A DNA stretch of 64,000 nucleotides from Plectrocnemia conspersa (lineage: Eukaryota > Arthropoda > Insecta > Trichoptera > Polycentropodidae), in NCBI GenBank assembly GCA_009617715.1, contig VTFK01000458.1:1-64000 (forward strand), written 5' to 3'. The number at the start of each line of letters is the position of its first letter. Position 1 is the first letter of the stretch. Below the pieces are notes generated by a model, which was not told where the DNA came from, ran no database searches, and was given only the letters and a program-made list of their open reading frames with translations. This document shows, piece by piece, positions 1-14,179 of this stretch. The position numbers and the translations under genes are program-made.

Positions 1-1357
1 TTATTTCACCGAAATGACATATTTACAAAATCAGGATAGATTTGAGACTATTCTTTCTTTAGATTATATTTGAGGTATAACCAGAAAATATTTGGTTTAG
101 AATAAGAGACGTCATTTTAATTTTTTACCTTCCCCCTCCCCCCAAATCATTATTTAAATATATTTACTGTGATTCGTAAAGTTAGTTCGCCTTTTTAAAA
201 ATACGCGAATAAAACATTGTATGATTCTAAAATTGTAATTTGTTTTAGAACTTTCATTGGGTGAAGTTGGGTTTGGATAATTCGTGTAGGTTAGTTTTGG
301 GTTTGAACAGAAAATTTATGTTTTGCAACTGGAAAATTGAGTTTCAGACATTTTAGAACAGCATAAGATTTCAAAAAGCACATATTAGTTAAATTTTACG
401 TTCGCTAGTAAAAATAAATATCTATCTGAAAATGTATTTGTATTTCACTTGTAAAAATTGAGCTGAACTAAACTAAAAAATACGAAGATTTATACATCGC
501 ATGTAAATAAATAATGATAAGTATGTAAATGTTTATATTACTACATATGGAAAAGTTAAAATCAAACTCCCTCTGTCACTTATAATAATAGTGGCAAAAA
601 AAGATTGACCTTGACAATTATTTTTGGAAGCACGTTTCCAAATTCTTGATATCATTACTCTGTTGCACTTAAATTGTTTTGTAGCTAACGTAATTGCACT
701 TTTCCGCTTTGCTTGAAAACTCACTATTTTTTATCTTACTTTTACAATGGGTTATAATATTCAACTGAATAAAACAATTGAATACAAATAAAAACAATTG
801 ATTTCGATCAACAGATGAAATTACGTAATATTTAGGTTAACCTAAAAAAATAAAAACGTATCAAAACATATGACAGATGTCATGAAACATTGATTTTGAC
901 TGAAGGCTTTGCAATTTTGCGCTATAACGTAACTTACAGCTACATTCGCCAATAAGTCCCGTTTAAGAATGTACTTGCTACTATTATTATGGGACAGAGT
1001 GAGTAAAATTTACTAGCATCTGCCAAATAGCTAAATTTTTACTATTAAAAATATATGTATTATCGAATTATATGCATATTTTTGCCTACTTGTTACGCCT
1101 TTTTGTAATATTAAAAAAACGAAGGTTGCAAAATTAATTTTATTATTTTCTTTAATTAATAGATTGTCTAATAATAAAAAATCAATTATTACCACGCGAT
1201 TTGATACAATGAGTTGAGCGAAACATTTTCATTGATAAATGACAAACAATATTGTTTGGAAACGTATTATTTTTAATATATTTGAATAATAATTCGGTAT
1301 AAAGATATAGGTATTTTGTATTATTTTTATTGATACTAAAATAATAATAAAAAAACA
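1..1357. other. AT-rich sequence without recognisable gene
   Basis: No open frame resembles a known protein and no terminal repeat was found. The one notable motif is a perfect 16-bp palindrome, TTTAGGTTAACCTAAA, at 831-846. The short minus-strand frame near 533-724 has no recognisable domain and is probably chance. Confidence 0.5.
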
Positions 1358-1426
1358 GCTCGATTGACCAGTCGTATAAGTCAGTGACTAATACCTGTAA
1401 GTTCTAGGTTCGAATATCGTATAGAC

Positions 1427-2898
<1,472 letters not shown>

Positions 2899-3146
2899 GT
2901 ATAGACCTTACTATTTTTCATTCTTTATCGTGTCTGAACGATAATAATTAGTGATTTTTATATAAGTATAAGTGTTATCGATCATCACAGATTTCTTTTT
3001 CCTAGTTTTTCTTAGTCTCATAGAGGATTAATTAACATAAAATTAAGCTGGGTCATGCCTAGTGATATTTATTGATCATAAGCTGTAAAAATAATACTTG
3101 ACAAGCATTGATTTATTTTAATAATTAAATGTTAATTACATTTACC

Positions 3147-3182
3147 CCGTTGTAACGCATTGGGCTAATCATATTACAGCGG
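3147..3182 (+). repeat. LINE-type 3' hairpin, loop GCATTGGGCTAA
   Basis: CCGTTGTAA and TTACAGCGG form a 9-bp stem (one G-T/T-G wobble-type mismatch) around a loop containing GCATTGGGCTAA. The first 22 bases are identical, in inverted orientation, to 63905-63926. The loop is also shared with the hairpin in the 3' tail of the LINE at 26.7-28.4 kb, whose stem sequence differs. It is read as the 3' end of a related LINE or of a SINE parasitising it; no coding part is left. Confidence 0.6.
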
Positions 3183-3700
3183 TAGATTAACAATAAGTAA
3201 ATTAATAACCTTACACAGTTAATGACATACGGATTTTTGTTTATATAATATAAAAACATTTAACACATAAACTTGCATCTCTAAATTCTAAATGCAAGTT
3301 TAATTTTTCTAAAAGAAAATCATTAAGAACAGATTTTGCCACTCTGACATCTTAAAATTTATTTGATTTTAATATTTCAACTTGACATTAAAAACATCGC
3401 GATTAATTACATGAAAACACATTTCCTAACTAATCCTCAAAGGGTCTTGTTAAGCTGATTAGGTACGTAAGTAATTTAGTATTAAATACATAATTAAAAT
3501 TGAAATTTCAAATGCGTTTGGCATCTTCCGTTCTTGAAATGTTAGAAAAAGGCATCTTAGGTGAACAAAATAGGTTTAAAATATTTTAGCGAGATTTAAG
3601 CTGCATTGAATATGTCAGGTTTTCTTTTTTAACATTTTAATTAATTTCACTAATCAAATCTGAGAACGTTTTGTATGAAAGTGTAGCGTCATTACTTAAC
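3183..3700. other. AT-rich sequence, nothing recognised
   Basis: No open frame, terminal repeat or RNA gene was seen. Sequence is low in complexity with scattered A/T runs. Confidence 0.5.
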
Positions 3701-3704
3701 CCCC

Positions 3705-3960
3705 AAATATTTAGCCCCCGGCCCGTGGGCCGTATACGGCTTGCGAGCTCATTTAGGTTGGCCTGCCGCAGATTCAATAAATCTACTAATTTCTAATAAT
3801 ATTATTTTTATGTTAAAACATGAAATTTAATTATAAAATGATGTATTTTTTAATAATGTATTTTTTAATAATTAAATGTTTTTAGATAACTTTCGTGTTC
3901 ATGTATGACAAATAAATTATTTTAAATGGCACGCGGATGATTTTATAAATATCTAAATAG
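3705..3960 (+). mobile_element. Degenerate hAT end (GGCCCGTGGGCC type)
   Basis: GGCCCGTGGGCCGTATACGG followed by CTTGCGAGCTC and GGCCTGCCGCAG resembles the subterminal part of CAGGGG-type hAT elements, which carry runs of GGCCCGC. Further on, ATGGCACGCGGATGATTTT fits the same class. No matching opposite end or target duplication was found, so only a fragment is annotated. Confidence 0.45.
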
Positions 3961-5329
3961 TTTTTGACATAAAAAATAATTTAACCTAAAAATTTCTCAA
4001 TTTATGCTTTACATATTTAAGTGATTTTAGTTCAAAATAATACTTACAAGTAGTGTTTATCATTTCTTAAAAATGAGAAATTGACCCAAATTTCTCAAAA
4101 ACTTTGTTTAATGAAAAATCTTTCTACTGATTTAATTTATAAAAAAATTAAATTGGAGTTTATAATTAAAATATAAATAAACACAATGAATAGTAAAACA
4201 ATTAATAAAATATTTGAGTGATACATAATATAAGTCTGACTTGAATATAAAATGCATTTTAAATAAATGGTCACCCTCCATCATCAATATCGTTTGATTA
4301 ATAGTATTTACATACATAAGCAAATTGATTCTTACATACTAAAAGGCATTGCTCATTGCACTCTTATGTTTTAACTGTAAAAAATCGAAGCGAAATATTT
4401 GCCAATCGTAATTCCTAGAGTCAGTCATAAAATTTTATTATCTAACAATATTTTTTAAATGATAATCAGAAATATTTGTCCCTTTTCGAACTACCTGCTT
4501 TGACTGCAGCTTTTGCATTAAAAATGCAGCAGTTATTAACCATTGAGAATATAAATTTAATTTTTAATTAAAAATATATAATATTACGAGGAATGAGAAA
4601 ACGGCGTTTTGATTTTATTTTTCAAGAAATGTACAAGTAAATAAATCTCGAGAAGAAACACTATTTACAACCGTTTTATGGAACAACGTAATAAGCCAAT
4701 TAAACTTCAGACTGATAAATGGTACTTAAGAAGCACAAAAGAGTTTACTTTAATAATTTATTAATATTAATATTTAATTTATGTTAAATACAATAAAACA
4801 TTTATAAAACCAATTAATATTGTGCTCAAAATGATATCTAATTTTTTTTTTAAAATTAGGGTTTACGATGTAGTGTGGCTAAAAAATAATGCTAGCATTG
4901 AGGATAAATCGATTTTGAGGCTTCTATTGACGCCAAAGCTATGCGTTTGTATCAGGAAGAGATATTTTCAGTGAAAGGGTATTCAATAAATCAAAAGGTC
5001 TCTTGTGAAGCTCCATTGATGTCATTGAGATTCGTCGTCATAGACGATTTTAATGAACACCCCTTTTATTTGGGATTATGGCTTTATAGTTCAATATATT
5101 GAAAAGATATTTTTTTATAAAAAGCATATTAATTGTTTAGTTATGTGAAAGGCTTTCAGTATTTAATTATACATTGCAAAAATTCAAGCTCGTTTGTATG
5201 TGGCACGCCTGTGACAAAATTGCCCGAGCAATATCGATGGAAATGGGTCGTAGCATAGAAATGAAGCACTTTATCTTGTACGGAAAGGGTTGCCGCTAGG
5301 GTCAACGCCGCAAAAAATAAAAATAACCG
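3961..5329. other. AT-rich sequence, nothing recognised
   Basis: No domain-like open frame. From about 4900 to 5330 the sequence becomes more complex, but no repeat partner was detected in the window apart from a short TGGCACGCCT also present near 58932. Confidence 0.45.
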
Positions 5330-5520
5330 AAAGACATCAGAAAAGCATCAAAGTCATAATGTGTCGCGTAATTCAGAGCGCAGAGATGTAAGCTTGCAAC
5401 GTTTGCTCTCAGATTGAGAACGACTGGAAAGTGGGGCAACAGGTATTTTGCGGAATGACGTCATACGCCCACGAGATGGTATAAATCTGAGAAGCGCTAA
5501 GTGCAGGGGTCAAAACATAA
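5330..5520. promoter_or_regulatory. GC-balanced island with CRE palindrome and TATA-like box
   Basis: This island contains a perfect TGACGTCA palindrome (5456-5463), the consensus CREB/ATF-bZIP site, followed 17 bases later by TATAAAT (5480-5486) on the plus strand. No convincing downstream gene or initiator was seen. It may be an enhancer or a small promoter; function is inference. Confidence 0.3.
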
Positions 5521-7758
5521 ACAAAATTTAACATAACGCAAATTAACTCGACGAGTTTTGACATTGACTTATTACATAATGCTGTGCTTAACAGATTATT
5601 TATAATGAAATTTCAGTTAAAACTTTATGTTATATTGTTACTTGCAAGTGATTTATCGATCAAGATTTCAAAGGAAATTAAAGAAAAATAGATTGAAATT
5701 TTATTTTTTCCCCACTTGATTCAGTGGCGACATAAAAAAGGAAAAATATGTTATTTCATGTTACAGTAGTGTGAAAAAAATCAAAAATTTACTGATGTCA
5801 CAAGATTTTAAAGTGAAAAGAATAAGTATAGTATATATATACAAATACAAGTATTTTTTATTTATTAACAGAATTCTATAAACGTGTCTTCCAGGCGACG
5901 AATATGACAAATTAATATTTATAGGGATTTATATTTATATTAGGCAGTATCTATGTGAAGAAATATTTTCATAGATGTAGTACATAAAATTACAAGTTTA
6001 GGCCAAAATTAACAGATGACCATCTGCAATCAAATTTGATGATAGGAAGTCACAAACTTCGAACCTCAGTTTACTGAAATGTCAACTAAATAAAAGCAAT
6101 TACATTATTCTTATAAGTTAAACAAACTACGTTTTAAGCTATAATATTACATTGTTGTTTGAAAATTAATCTGTTCCTATAATAGTATATAAATAATTGT
6201 GAAAACCTATTTTTAGTAGACTTATTTACATAAATATAATCAAGTTTATTTACTGGTCCACCGAGCCCAAAATATTTACGATCTGGACCTTAATAAAAAA
6301 AGTTTACCGACCTTTGTATTAGCAGATGAACGCGTACGTAAATTTTTAACATCAAATTGACATTTTCTAAAATTCTCCAAGGAATACATTAAGGTCACCA
6401 GCGAAAAGAAAAATTTTGGAATTATGATTAACTTGTTTTGATACCTAGACCAGAAACATTTTAAAACAAAATAGACAATCGATTAAAAAAATACGTTTTA
6501 TAATCAAAAGTTCTAGACATCCAAGTTTCTAGTAACACACTGCAACAGTAGGACTAATGCCATGTTTTTTTTTGGTATTATACTTTCATATGAAAGTCAT
6601 GCATTCTTGAAAAATTGCACTTTAATATATAGAAGAGTGGTTGTGCATATTTCTCAGTATTAAGTAACTATCGCAAAGCGGACGCGTCTATTGTGAAGCG
6701 GATGAAGAATACTACCGCTACTGTGATATTAACGTATTGTCAAGGAAGGCAGTGGAAAAGTAGGGAAACAATGCGGCACATGATAAAGGAAAGCATGTCC
6801 ATCTTAAATCCTTGCTCTAGCCAGACGCGGACTAGACGAAAAGTTTAAAGAAAAGAGTTTTCAAAAAGAGGCTCTGTGCCAATGGCGACGCGTCACAATG
6901 GAGGCGCGGTTGAATTAAATGCCTTTAATGAAAACTACTTCACGCAAGGATGAGTTTATAAAAGTTTTAGTAAGTATAAATATAATTTAATTCACATGAT
7001 TTAAAATCACTAAGAAATAATCATATAATATATATGCAAATAATGTCATTACACCTGAAATCAGACCTGTGGTATTAAGCTTTAAAACCATTAATTTTGT
7101 TATTTTGTCTCATTTTCTCACCCTTTTTACCACTTTTTATTTTATATATAGGTTTAATAGATTCATTTTTATATTTATTTTAATAGATTTATTTTCTAAT
7201 ATTTTCCATGTTTATTAAACTATATTTAGATCCAATTCATCAGTACTGGTTATTTTTTTCAATTTACAAATTATGTTTAATTTCTTTTCAATATACTAAT
7301 TTAAATTTATCATTTTATTTTTATTTTTTAAGTGTATATTGTGTCAACTGCTTAGTTTGGCAATGACAACGTATTTTGTATTATTTTCATACAGACATAA
7401 TGCCATCGCATAATAAACATAATGCTTTGGTATCAAATTCGATAACAATGTAATTTACACTCCATTATGCTCTAAAAGCACGACATTTCAAGTTCACTAG
7501 TCTCTTTTTTTTAGCTTTAACATTGACATTATAAATATTCATAGGTAATGAAATAAGAACAAAAAGCGTTACAAGAAGCCGGATTATAAATGCGAAGCAA
7601 TTAGCAATTGTAATACCGGTGGTACTATAATATTTATTTTTTCACTTTTATTTTATTTTTCAAATCAAATCCAAATATTCTTAGCTAATAAAAAAATGAG
7701 TAATATAGAAACATATTTCATTAGAATAAAATGGCAAGTAGTGCTCTGGTCATTGGTT
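5521..7758. other. AT-rich sequence with a small GC-balanced patch
   Basis: Mostly low-complexity A/T. A patch at about 6660-6920 is richer in CpG and includes GACGCGTC and GCGACGCGTC motifs, without an open frame. No transposon signature recognised. Confidence 0.4.
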
Positions 7759-7760
7759 TA

Positions 7761-8990
7761 CGAGGTATGATTATAAAATACGGTGAACGATTTTTTTATA
7801 GCAGTAACTGCTGACGCTACATCAATTTGAAATTACATGTCCGTTGAGATAGTCAGTGTCAAGTTTAAATAAGTTGAGACATGTTAGCCGGCTTTCAAAG
7901 CCGGAAGAGTGCGGTCATGTTTACTGTATCTGTCGCGCATCGTGGATTTCGGACAACGCGTTAACATTTAGTTTTGTTTTGAGGTGCAAAAAAGTGTAAA
8001 AGGTCACAAAATGTTAAAATCAGTGTATGTAATCAATAATGTAGTGACTCTAAAGACTGTTTACAAGCAACTTTAAAAACGAGCAACGATCGGGAGGTCC
8101 TTCGACCTCAAAAACAGACCAAAACGTGCAAAAAGTTTCAAAAATATTTCGTTCAAATAGGCGATTGACTATTCGAGAGCTTACCAAAGAACTGAACATC
8201 TTGTACATATCCATGCAAAGCATTTTAACCGATAATTTGCAAATGAGACGCATGAGTGCGATATTTGTTCCCAGACTTTTGACTGACGAACAGAAGGAAA
8301 ATCGTGTGTCAGTTTGCACAGAATTGAAGGATCGTCTTGATGCACATCCGGACGTTGGATAACAAAATTTGATAACAAAAGATGATAGTTGAGTGTATGG
8401 CTATGACCTTGAGATGAAAATGTAGAGTTCCCAATAGAAAGCGAGTAGCTCTCCTTGCCCTAAGAAGATACGTCAGTCAAACTCGAACGTAAAGATCATT
8501 CTAATTGTTTTTTTCATATTGAGGGCATAGTGCGATCAGAGTTCGTTCTAAGGGGAACGACTGTAAACTTCGAATATTACAAGGACATACTGCAACGTTT
8601 GCAAAACGTTGAAAGAGACCAGAAATATGAACCAATAGCTTCCTCTTTGATCACGACAACGCGCCGTGCCACACCTCGCTCTTGATCCACAAGTTTATGG
8701 CTAAAAAAAGGTTCCTGTCTGTCCATGCGACTTCTGGCTCTCTTAAAAAAAACCGTGTTGAAAAGAAAACATTTTCCCATCATTCCCAACACTGAGAGGG
8801 ACACAACGAAGCATCTAAAGGCCCTTTCGAAAGAAGTCTTTCAGAAATGCTTGCAATAATGGAATCAACGTTAGAATAAGTGCATCGCTAGCCAAAGAGA
8901 GTACTTTAAAGGTGATTAATTCAAATTTAATGTAAGTTTATTACTTTGTTCGTAATAAAATTATTCACCACACTTTTTGATCACACTTCG
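7761..8990 (+). mobile_element. Mariner transposon, full length but dead
   Basis: Left end CGAGGTATGATTATAAAATA (7761 on) and right end, read inverted, CGAAGTGTGATCAAAAAGTG (8990 back) are matching terminal inverted repeats continuing to GGTGAAYRAT. TA dinucleotides flank both ends (7759-7760 and 8991-8992), the mariner target duplication. The 1,230-bp length is close to the usual 1.3 kb. A decayed transposase lies inside. A second copy of the same family lies at about 26.4-28.5 kb. Confidence 0.95.
8080..8930 (+). pseudogene. Mariner transposase relic (D,D34D family)
   Basis: The helix-turn-helix part (about 8126-8345) reads RRLTIRELTKELNI, MRRMSA, FVPRLLT and DEQKENRV, all typical of mariner/SETMAR transposases. 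The first catalytic region follows as TKDDS then a stop where tryptophan is expected, and VYGYD. The second catalytic aspartate is in HDNAPCHTS (about 8652-8680) and the third in PCDFWL (about 8722-8739). Stops replacing Trp and Gln codons are G-to-A or C-to-T changes (TGG to TGA/TAG, CAG to TAG), and the frame shifts at least twice. The protein cannot be produced. Confidence 0.93.
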
Positions 8991-9116
8991 TATAAATTTA
9001 GGGACATCCAGAAGTGTTCATTCAAAAATGATATTTTCCCATATTTTTTTTTATAATGTAATAACTTAATGATGACTCTCCAAAGTATGCTGATACGCTG
9101 TAGTTTCCCGATAATA

Positions 9117-9372
9117 ACCGTTATTGCAACGCAGATAGAAGCAAAAACAACCCACGATCGTATTTTCGTGAGACGTATACAACTTTATTCTTGTGACTCG
9201 GCTCTAGCACGCGCGAATATATGTGTGTAAAATTGGAAGGTGTGATGTTCACTGATATACAGTCATGTCTCATAACTTGGCCGTTCCTTTCTACTGCATA
9301 GTTTGAAAATGTAAAATCTATTCTTAGTTCGCAGGCGGATTTGGATCGAAAGCCGTAGTTTGCCGACCCCTG
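9117..9372 (-). mobile_element. hAT end of the CAGGGGTCGGCAAAC type
   Basis: Read on the minus strand the sequence begins at 9372 with CAGGGGTCGGCAAACTACGG, the terminal inverted repeat of many animal hAT (Charlie-like) elements, and continues into CCAAATCCGCC. The opposite terminus was not found upstream, so the left boundary is uncertain and this may be a one-ended remnant. No transposase domain is readable in it. Confidence 0.7.
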
Positions 9373-9739
9373 GTCTAGTAAATACTTTATATACAATATA
9401 CATATCAATTCAAGCCAATTCATTAATGTTCAGTGATTAAATAACTGCCGCTTTAAATAAAAAAATGTGGAATAATAAATATTTTTTAAACGTACTGCCA
9501 GAGGAAAATAAAATAAAAAAAGGTTTAAAACAGTCTGGATAATTAATTAAAAACTGCAAGTAGTTTACTATAGTGGCAACTATATATACATCAAAGTATC
9601 GTGAGACGACAAGATAATTAATTATCTAATGAGGAGGAAACACCTTAAAAGAAACTGATGCGCAAAGAAGTGCGCACGTGATATTAAAACGTATTTAAAG
9701 CAGGAACACCTTGTTTATATATTCACACAAATAAAACTA
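9373..9739. other. AT-rich sequence, nothing recognised
   Basis: No repeat partner, open frame or RNA gene was detected. Confidence 0.5.
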
Positions 9740-10400
9740 ATCTCACAGATCACTTATGAATATACTCACTGCTTCGACGCATGAAAATCTCTCTAATGAC
9801 GTAATCGCGAGTGGGTCCAAATATCACTTAACACCTCATAACCACACACAGCAGCTCATAGCTCATCGGTAATGGATCCGAAACGATCCTCATTTGATAC
9901 CGCTCCTCTTATCAATTCATCACACACGCGCATAATCCGCGTAGCAGCATCTAACAACTCCTTTCCACGGGAAGATCTTCCTTTCTTGTGCACGAGACGC
10001 AAATAAGCCGCAGCGACCCCCTCAGCTTGTTACGATATCTAAATAAATGATGTGCAGTCAACCCTTGTGTGTTGGTTTAGGGATTGCCAAGGGAGGGGGA
10101 AATCTACCCCGCAAGCACCGAGGGAGGTCTCATATCCGGATGTTGCGTGAAACGTCTATACTTGTGGCATCGCTGTATCCGGCACAGATAAGTGGCGTTT
10201 CGATATGACGGTGGATATTGTAAGCGAGACACGAAAGTATGCAAATATGCTCTCAGATAGTGTATTGTGATTGGTGGATTTTATTATGGAAAATCGCATG
10301 CCTGTACTAGGATATGAAGAGAATCCTTTGTATCAAACAAGGGGGAACGACTGAGAAGGGTTTCGCGATATTCACTATATGTTGGCAGTGTATCGACAAT
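9740..10400. other. GC-balanced non-coding island
   Basis: About 650 bp of higher complexity, CpG-containing sequence with no long open frame on either strand and no repeat partner in the window. It stands out against the AT-rich flanks. A regulatory (enhancer) role is inference from composition only. Confidence 0.35.
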
Positions 10401-10539
10401 CAATTATAACTACCTTATAATCCATAAACACAAACGCAGTATTTAATGTTATCGAGAATGAAAATTTTTCTTATGATATGGAATAGACAGAGCGTTTAAA
10501 TCAGAATTATTATTTTTTAATAAATCACCATAAATGAGG

Positions 10540-10625
10540 TTTTCTTAGTCTTACTAATGTTATGTTGCATATTTAAAAAAATTGAGCTAGGTCATATATA
10601 GTGACATATTAATTATAAGCGATAT
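10540..10625 (+). repeat. Diverged SINE-tail copy
   Basis: TTTTCTTAGTCT, then GAGCTAGGTCATATATAGTGA and an ATTATAAGC end, aligns in the same order and spacing with about 3005-3085, the tail of the SINE split by hAT. No tRNA-like head is apparent here, as expected for a truncated or decayed copy. Confidence 0.55.
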
Positions 10626-10912
10626 TATCATCGATATACAGACTATGAAAAAATAAATAAATCGGTTGGCCAATTATATCTCTAATATATTCGACCAACG
10701 AAACATTTTCACGCTTTAAAGGCCGTTCATGCAAAAGAAGTATATCACAAGTGGTTTTTACGCCGAATAGACGCATTGTCAATTGCATATTATGTACAAA
10801 ATGGTAGTTTTTCTAGTCATTGCGTATTCTATTTTTCTATTCTGCTCAGTTACGCAAATATGTTATTTAATATTATACATTTGTTAGTTAGACCTTATGT
10901 CCAAACGAGTTG

Positions 10913-11239
10913 TTATTTTCTTTTATTACGTTGAAAGTGTCGTAACTGCGCAACTGGACGGACCCTGTGACACATGACAATATCAACGATAAATCTGAGG
11001 AAAACAAGTTGAGCAAAAATAAACCCCTGGGGTACTTCTAAACCGGTAAAAAAACTCAACGGAGCTATAAATACTAAGCTCATAACTAAGTTTTTCAATA
11101 AAAATATAATATCACCATTCGAGTAACTAAAATCACTTAGTTTTTCAAAGCAAAGATAAGTTTTATTGAACGCTTTCTCAAAGTCAGTAAAGACAACGTC
11201 TTTAGAGAAGCATAAGAGATTTTTTTCGACGCAGCGCAT
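10913..11239 (-). pseudogene. LINE reverse transcriptase fragment
   Basis: A 108-codon minus-strand frame contains DVVFTDFEKAFNK (RT motif with catalytic Asp), KLSDFSYSNGDIIFLLKN, then EVPQGFIFAQLVFLRFIVDI, the diverged form of the GVPQGSxLGPLLFxxFINDI motif. The YADD motif is missing because the fragment ends before it. It resembles the LINE at 26.7-28.4 kb but is more diverged. Only the palm region survives. Confidence 0.8.
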
Positions 11240-11920
11240 TTTTTATTTCCACTATTCAATATTTTTGCTACAAGGATCTCTTGTTACAAATATAATAGAT
11301 TTAATCGAAAATATTTTTTAACATGATTGTTTAAACAAAATACTAAAAATATTATTTAGTAACATTGTTATGATTAATTTCAACGATTTATTAAAATTTT
11401 ATCAATAAATTTTTGACATAACTACGAAAATGCCCAATCTCTTTTTTAAAATACAAAATAATGTCAGGTTTTTATGGTAGTAATACATATACATTAATTA
11501 TAGTTGCTATCATTAGTATTTTGCTCATCATTATTTACAGCTTAGTTAAATACATCATTATTTAAAGCTTAGTTTCTACATCGACTACAATGCGTATTTA
11601 AAACCATTGAAGCTGAGTTTCAACATATAATTTAAAATTATCATATTAGATTTAACATAATGTGTTTATAGAAATGTTATACCAGCTATACACAAATTTA
11701 CATACAAGTCAGAATTTTCCATATGTAAGGATTAAGCGCTACAAATTCATACTATGCATTTGCGATTAAACTATAAATAAAATCAATAGCGATAAATATA
11801 AATCCCTATATTTTTTTAATGTACCATAATATCCAGTTAAAAATCAAAAGCTTATATTTTTTTAATATGTGTTAATATCATATTAAACTTCAATGTGTAT
11901 TTTTGCTGAGTCTAAAAAAA
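11240..11920. other. AT-rich sequence, nothing recognised
   Basis: No open frame, repeat partner or RNA gene recognised. Confidence 0.5.
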
Positions 11921-11923
11921 TGT

Positions 11924-12500
11924 TCGCCCACAATTCACCGCCAGCAATTATTCGCTAGCAGTTTACCGCCGCGTCAATTGACCGCATAAACAATATATAT
12001 CCTAAAAATGATCGCATATAATTTATATTAATTTAGTGGTCATTTTCAACGCAGTGAATAAATCAATTGTTTGATACATTTTACCCGGCCCAGTTAGTAA
12101 AATTATATATTCATACTATCGAAAATATAACTTGACGTAACAATTACGAAGCGTTCATTCGCTATTCAAATCTAAACCTAGCCTAAAATATGTTTTAAAA
12201 TTTTTAAATTACCATTAGATTAATTCGTTAAGGATTCTTTAAGGATTCGTTATGCAACCATCAAATTGAGTTTTATGTACATTTTAAAACAGTATATAAT
12301 TTAAATCTCTTAAAATGCGTTTTACTTTAAAAAAATAATATTTTCGATTTTTTACACTGATTATCAACAAATGAATAAACGAGTTTGTATAAACACACAT
12401 CAGTGCGTTAATAAGATAAACTATAAATTAACTATGAGAGCAATTGACACGACGGTAAATTGCTATCAATTAATTGCTGGCGGTGAATTGCGATCGATAA
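11924..12500. mobile_element. Foldback MITE with ~60-bp inverted repeats
   Basis: The left arm (about 11924-11985) and right arm (about 12437-12500) match as inverted repeats. Both carry CAATTCACCGCCAGCAATTA, then an AGCARTTTACCG motif and a GTCAATTG motif. Inside each arm the unit CAATT-nACCG recurs about three times. No transposase is present in the ~450-bp interior. Superfamily is not assigned because no clear target duplication was seen. Confidence 0.78.
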
Positions 12501-14179
12501 ATTTTCCTACTCATTTTTGCTATTCGTTTCATCATTATTATTGTAGTGTTTTTTTTTACTATATGCATTGTTTATTGTAGTTAAACTAAATTTTATCAAA
12601 TTGATTTGAGAAAAATTGCGTGCAGTATTTAAAATTGTCTTTTGTCGAAGTTTATCATAGTTGTATGTTTTTAGTATCCGGTAATATAATATTTGCAGGA
12701 CAGCTTTGAACAATTATACTAACTTAATTCTGTAAGCTTAAATATATTATAGAATATGACTATAATTATATACGATTTAAAAAAAAAATTATTAGATTTC
12801 TTATGCAAATATACTACTGAAAATTTTCTGACAAAAAATTTTTAATTTTCATACTGACTTACATATTTAAATTTATTTAATGTATTATGTACAATATTAT
12901 TAAACTTTCTTAAAAATGTAATTAAAATTATTTTTATATATATTGTAGAAGCATAAGTGTTTAAATACGATGAGTTATACTGCAATACTTAAAAAAAGAA
13001 ATCGACAACATCAAAAAGAAACAGTCCTTAGAAAAAAACGAATATTAGCAGCTGAAACAAAAGCGCTGCAAAATCATAAAAAAATAGTTTGTCTAATTGA
13101 TATTTGAAGTCGGCAGAAAACCTAGAACTGCACAATAGCCACGCAGGCTTTTATGCAGCTATCAATTACCACAGGAACACCTTGAATAATTTTCCACATA
13201 AGCTTATCATTAAAATTCTAATAGCCTTGCATCAGTAAGTATCGGACGGTAGCTCTAACAAAAAGTTGGTTTTAAAAGGTTTAACCTCATCTTCGATTCT
13301 TCCAAGCATTTAATAAAATATGTTCCACCTAATCAAATTTCATTTTTATTAATTTTTTTACTATAAATCTGACCATCGTGAATTTTATTCACTGTTTTAC
13401 ATACATACATATACAATACATCAACTCAAACATACGTATCCATACACACACTAATTAACAGACAAAATATTTAAAATTCACATGAAGATATCCCATCCAA
13501 TATTTAAGAAATTAAAAAATAATTATAGTGCACATCTAAAATATATAAATAATATTCCAAATAAATTATTCTTCCTCCTCATAGCTATAGCCGAAAACAT
13601 TCTTATATTTGGCAAGCTCATTGAAAAGCTTGTTCAAGAGGGGCGTTTTCAAGCGCTGACCCAACTCTCGACACTTTTAAAAGAGCTCCATTGAGTAGAC
13701 GCCACGTCGAGAATGCAATTAATTGTATCTTAGCGTTTATATGCAAATACGGAAACTACTCATAATATACGTATATCTAAGAGATATTTTAGAAATATGT
13801 ATATAATAACTCTCTCCAACAACAAGTACTACTATATGTTATACAGAATATGAATCGATGCATTATTGCAAATATTGGCGATATTCATACAAAGTCTGAA
13901 AAATGACTATCATTGACAATCATTGACGACCACAGTACCTACTCTCAGACACAAATCACTGGTTATCTCTCGACAACTACAGCGAAAATTTTGATAAGGA
14001 ATAGAATTATTTACGACGATTTCAAACTATCTATAATTTAGGCGCAAACTTTGATTAATTGCGCTATGTATTATTTAAATTATAATAAGCCAAACTTTTG
14101 ATATCAAATCAGACATTTCATGTTAAATGACTTTACAACAATTATTTATGTGGCTCATAAACATTTTTTATTCATGCCT
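12501..14179. other. AT-rich sequence with one short lysine-rich frame
   Basis: At about 12970-13107 a 45-codon plus-strand frame starts MSYTAILKKRNRQHQKE and stays open to a stop. It is basic and matches nothing I recognise; it may be a transposon N-terminus or chance. The 70-codon frame at 13482-13694 likewise has no recognisable domain. Confidence 0.35.
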
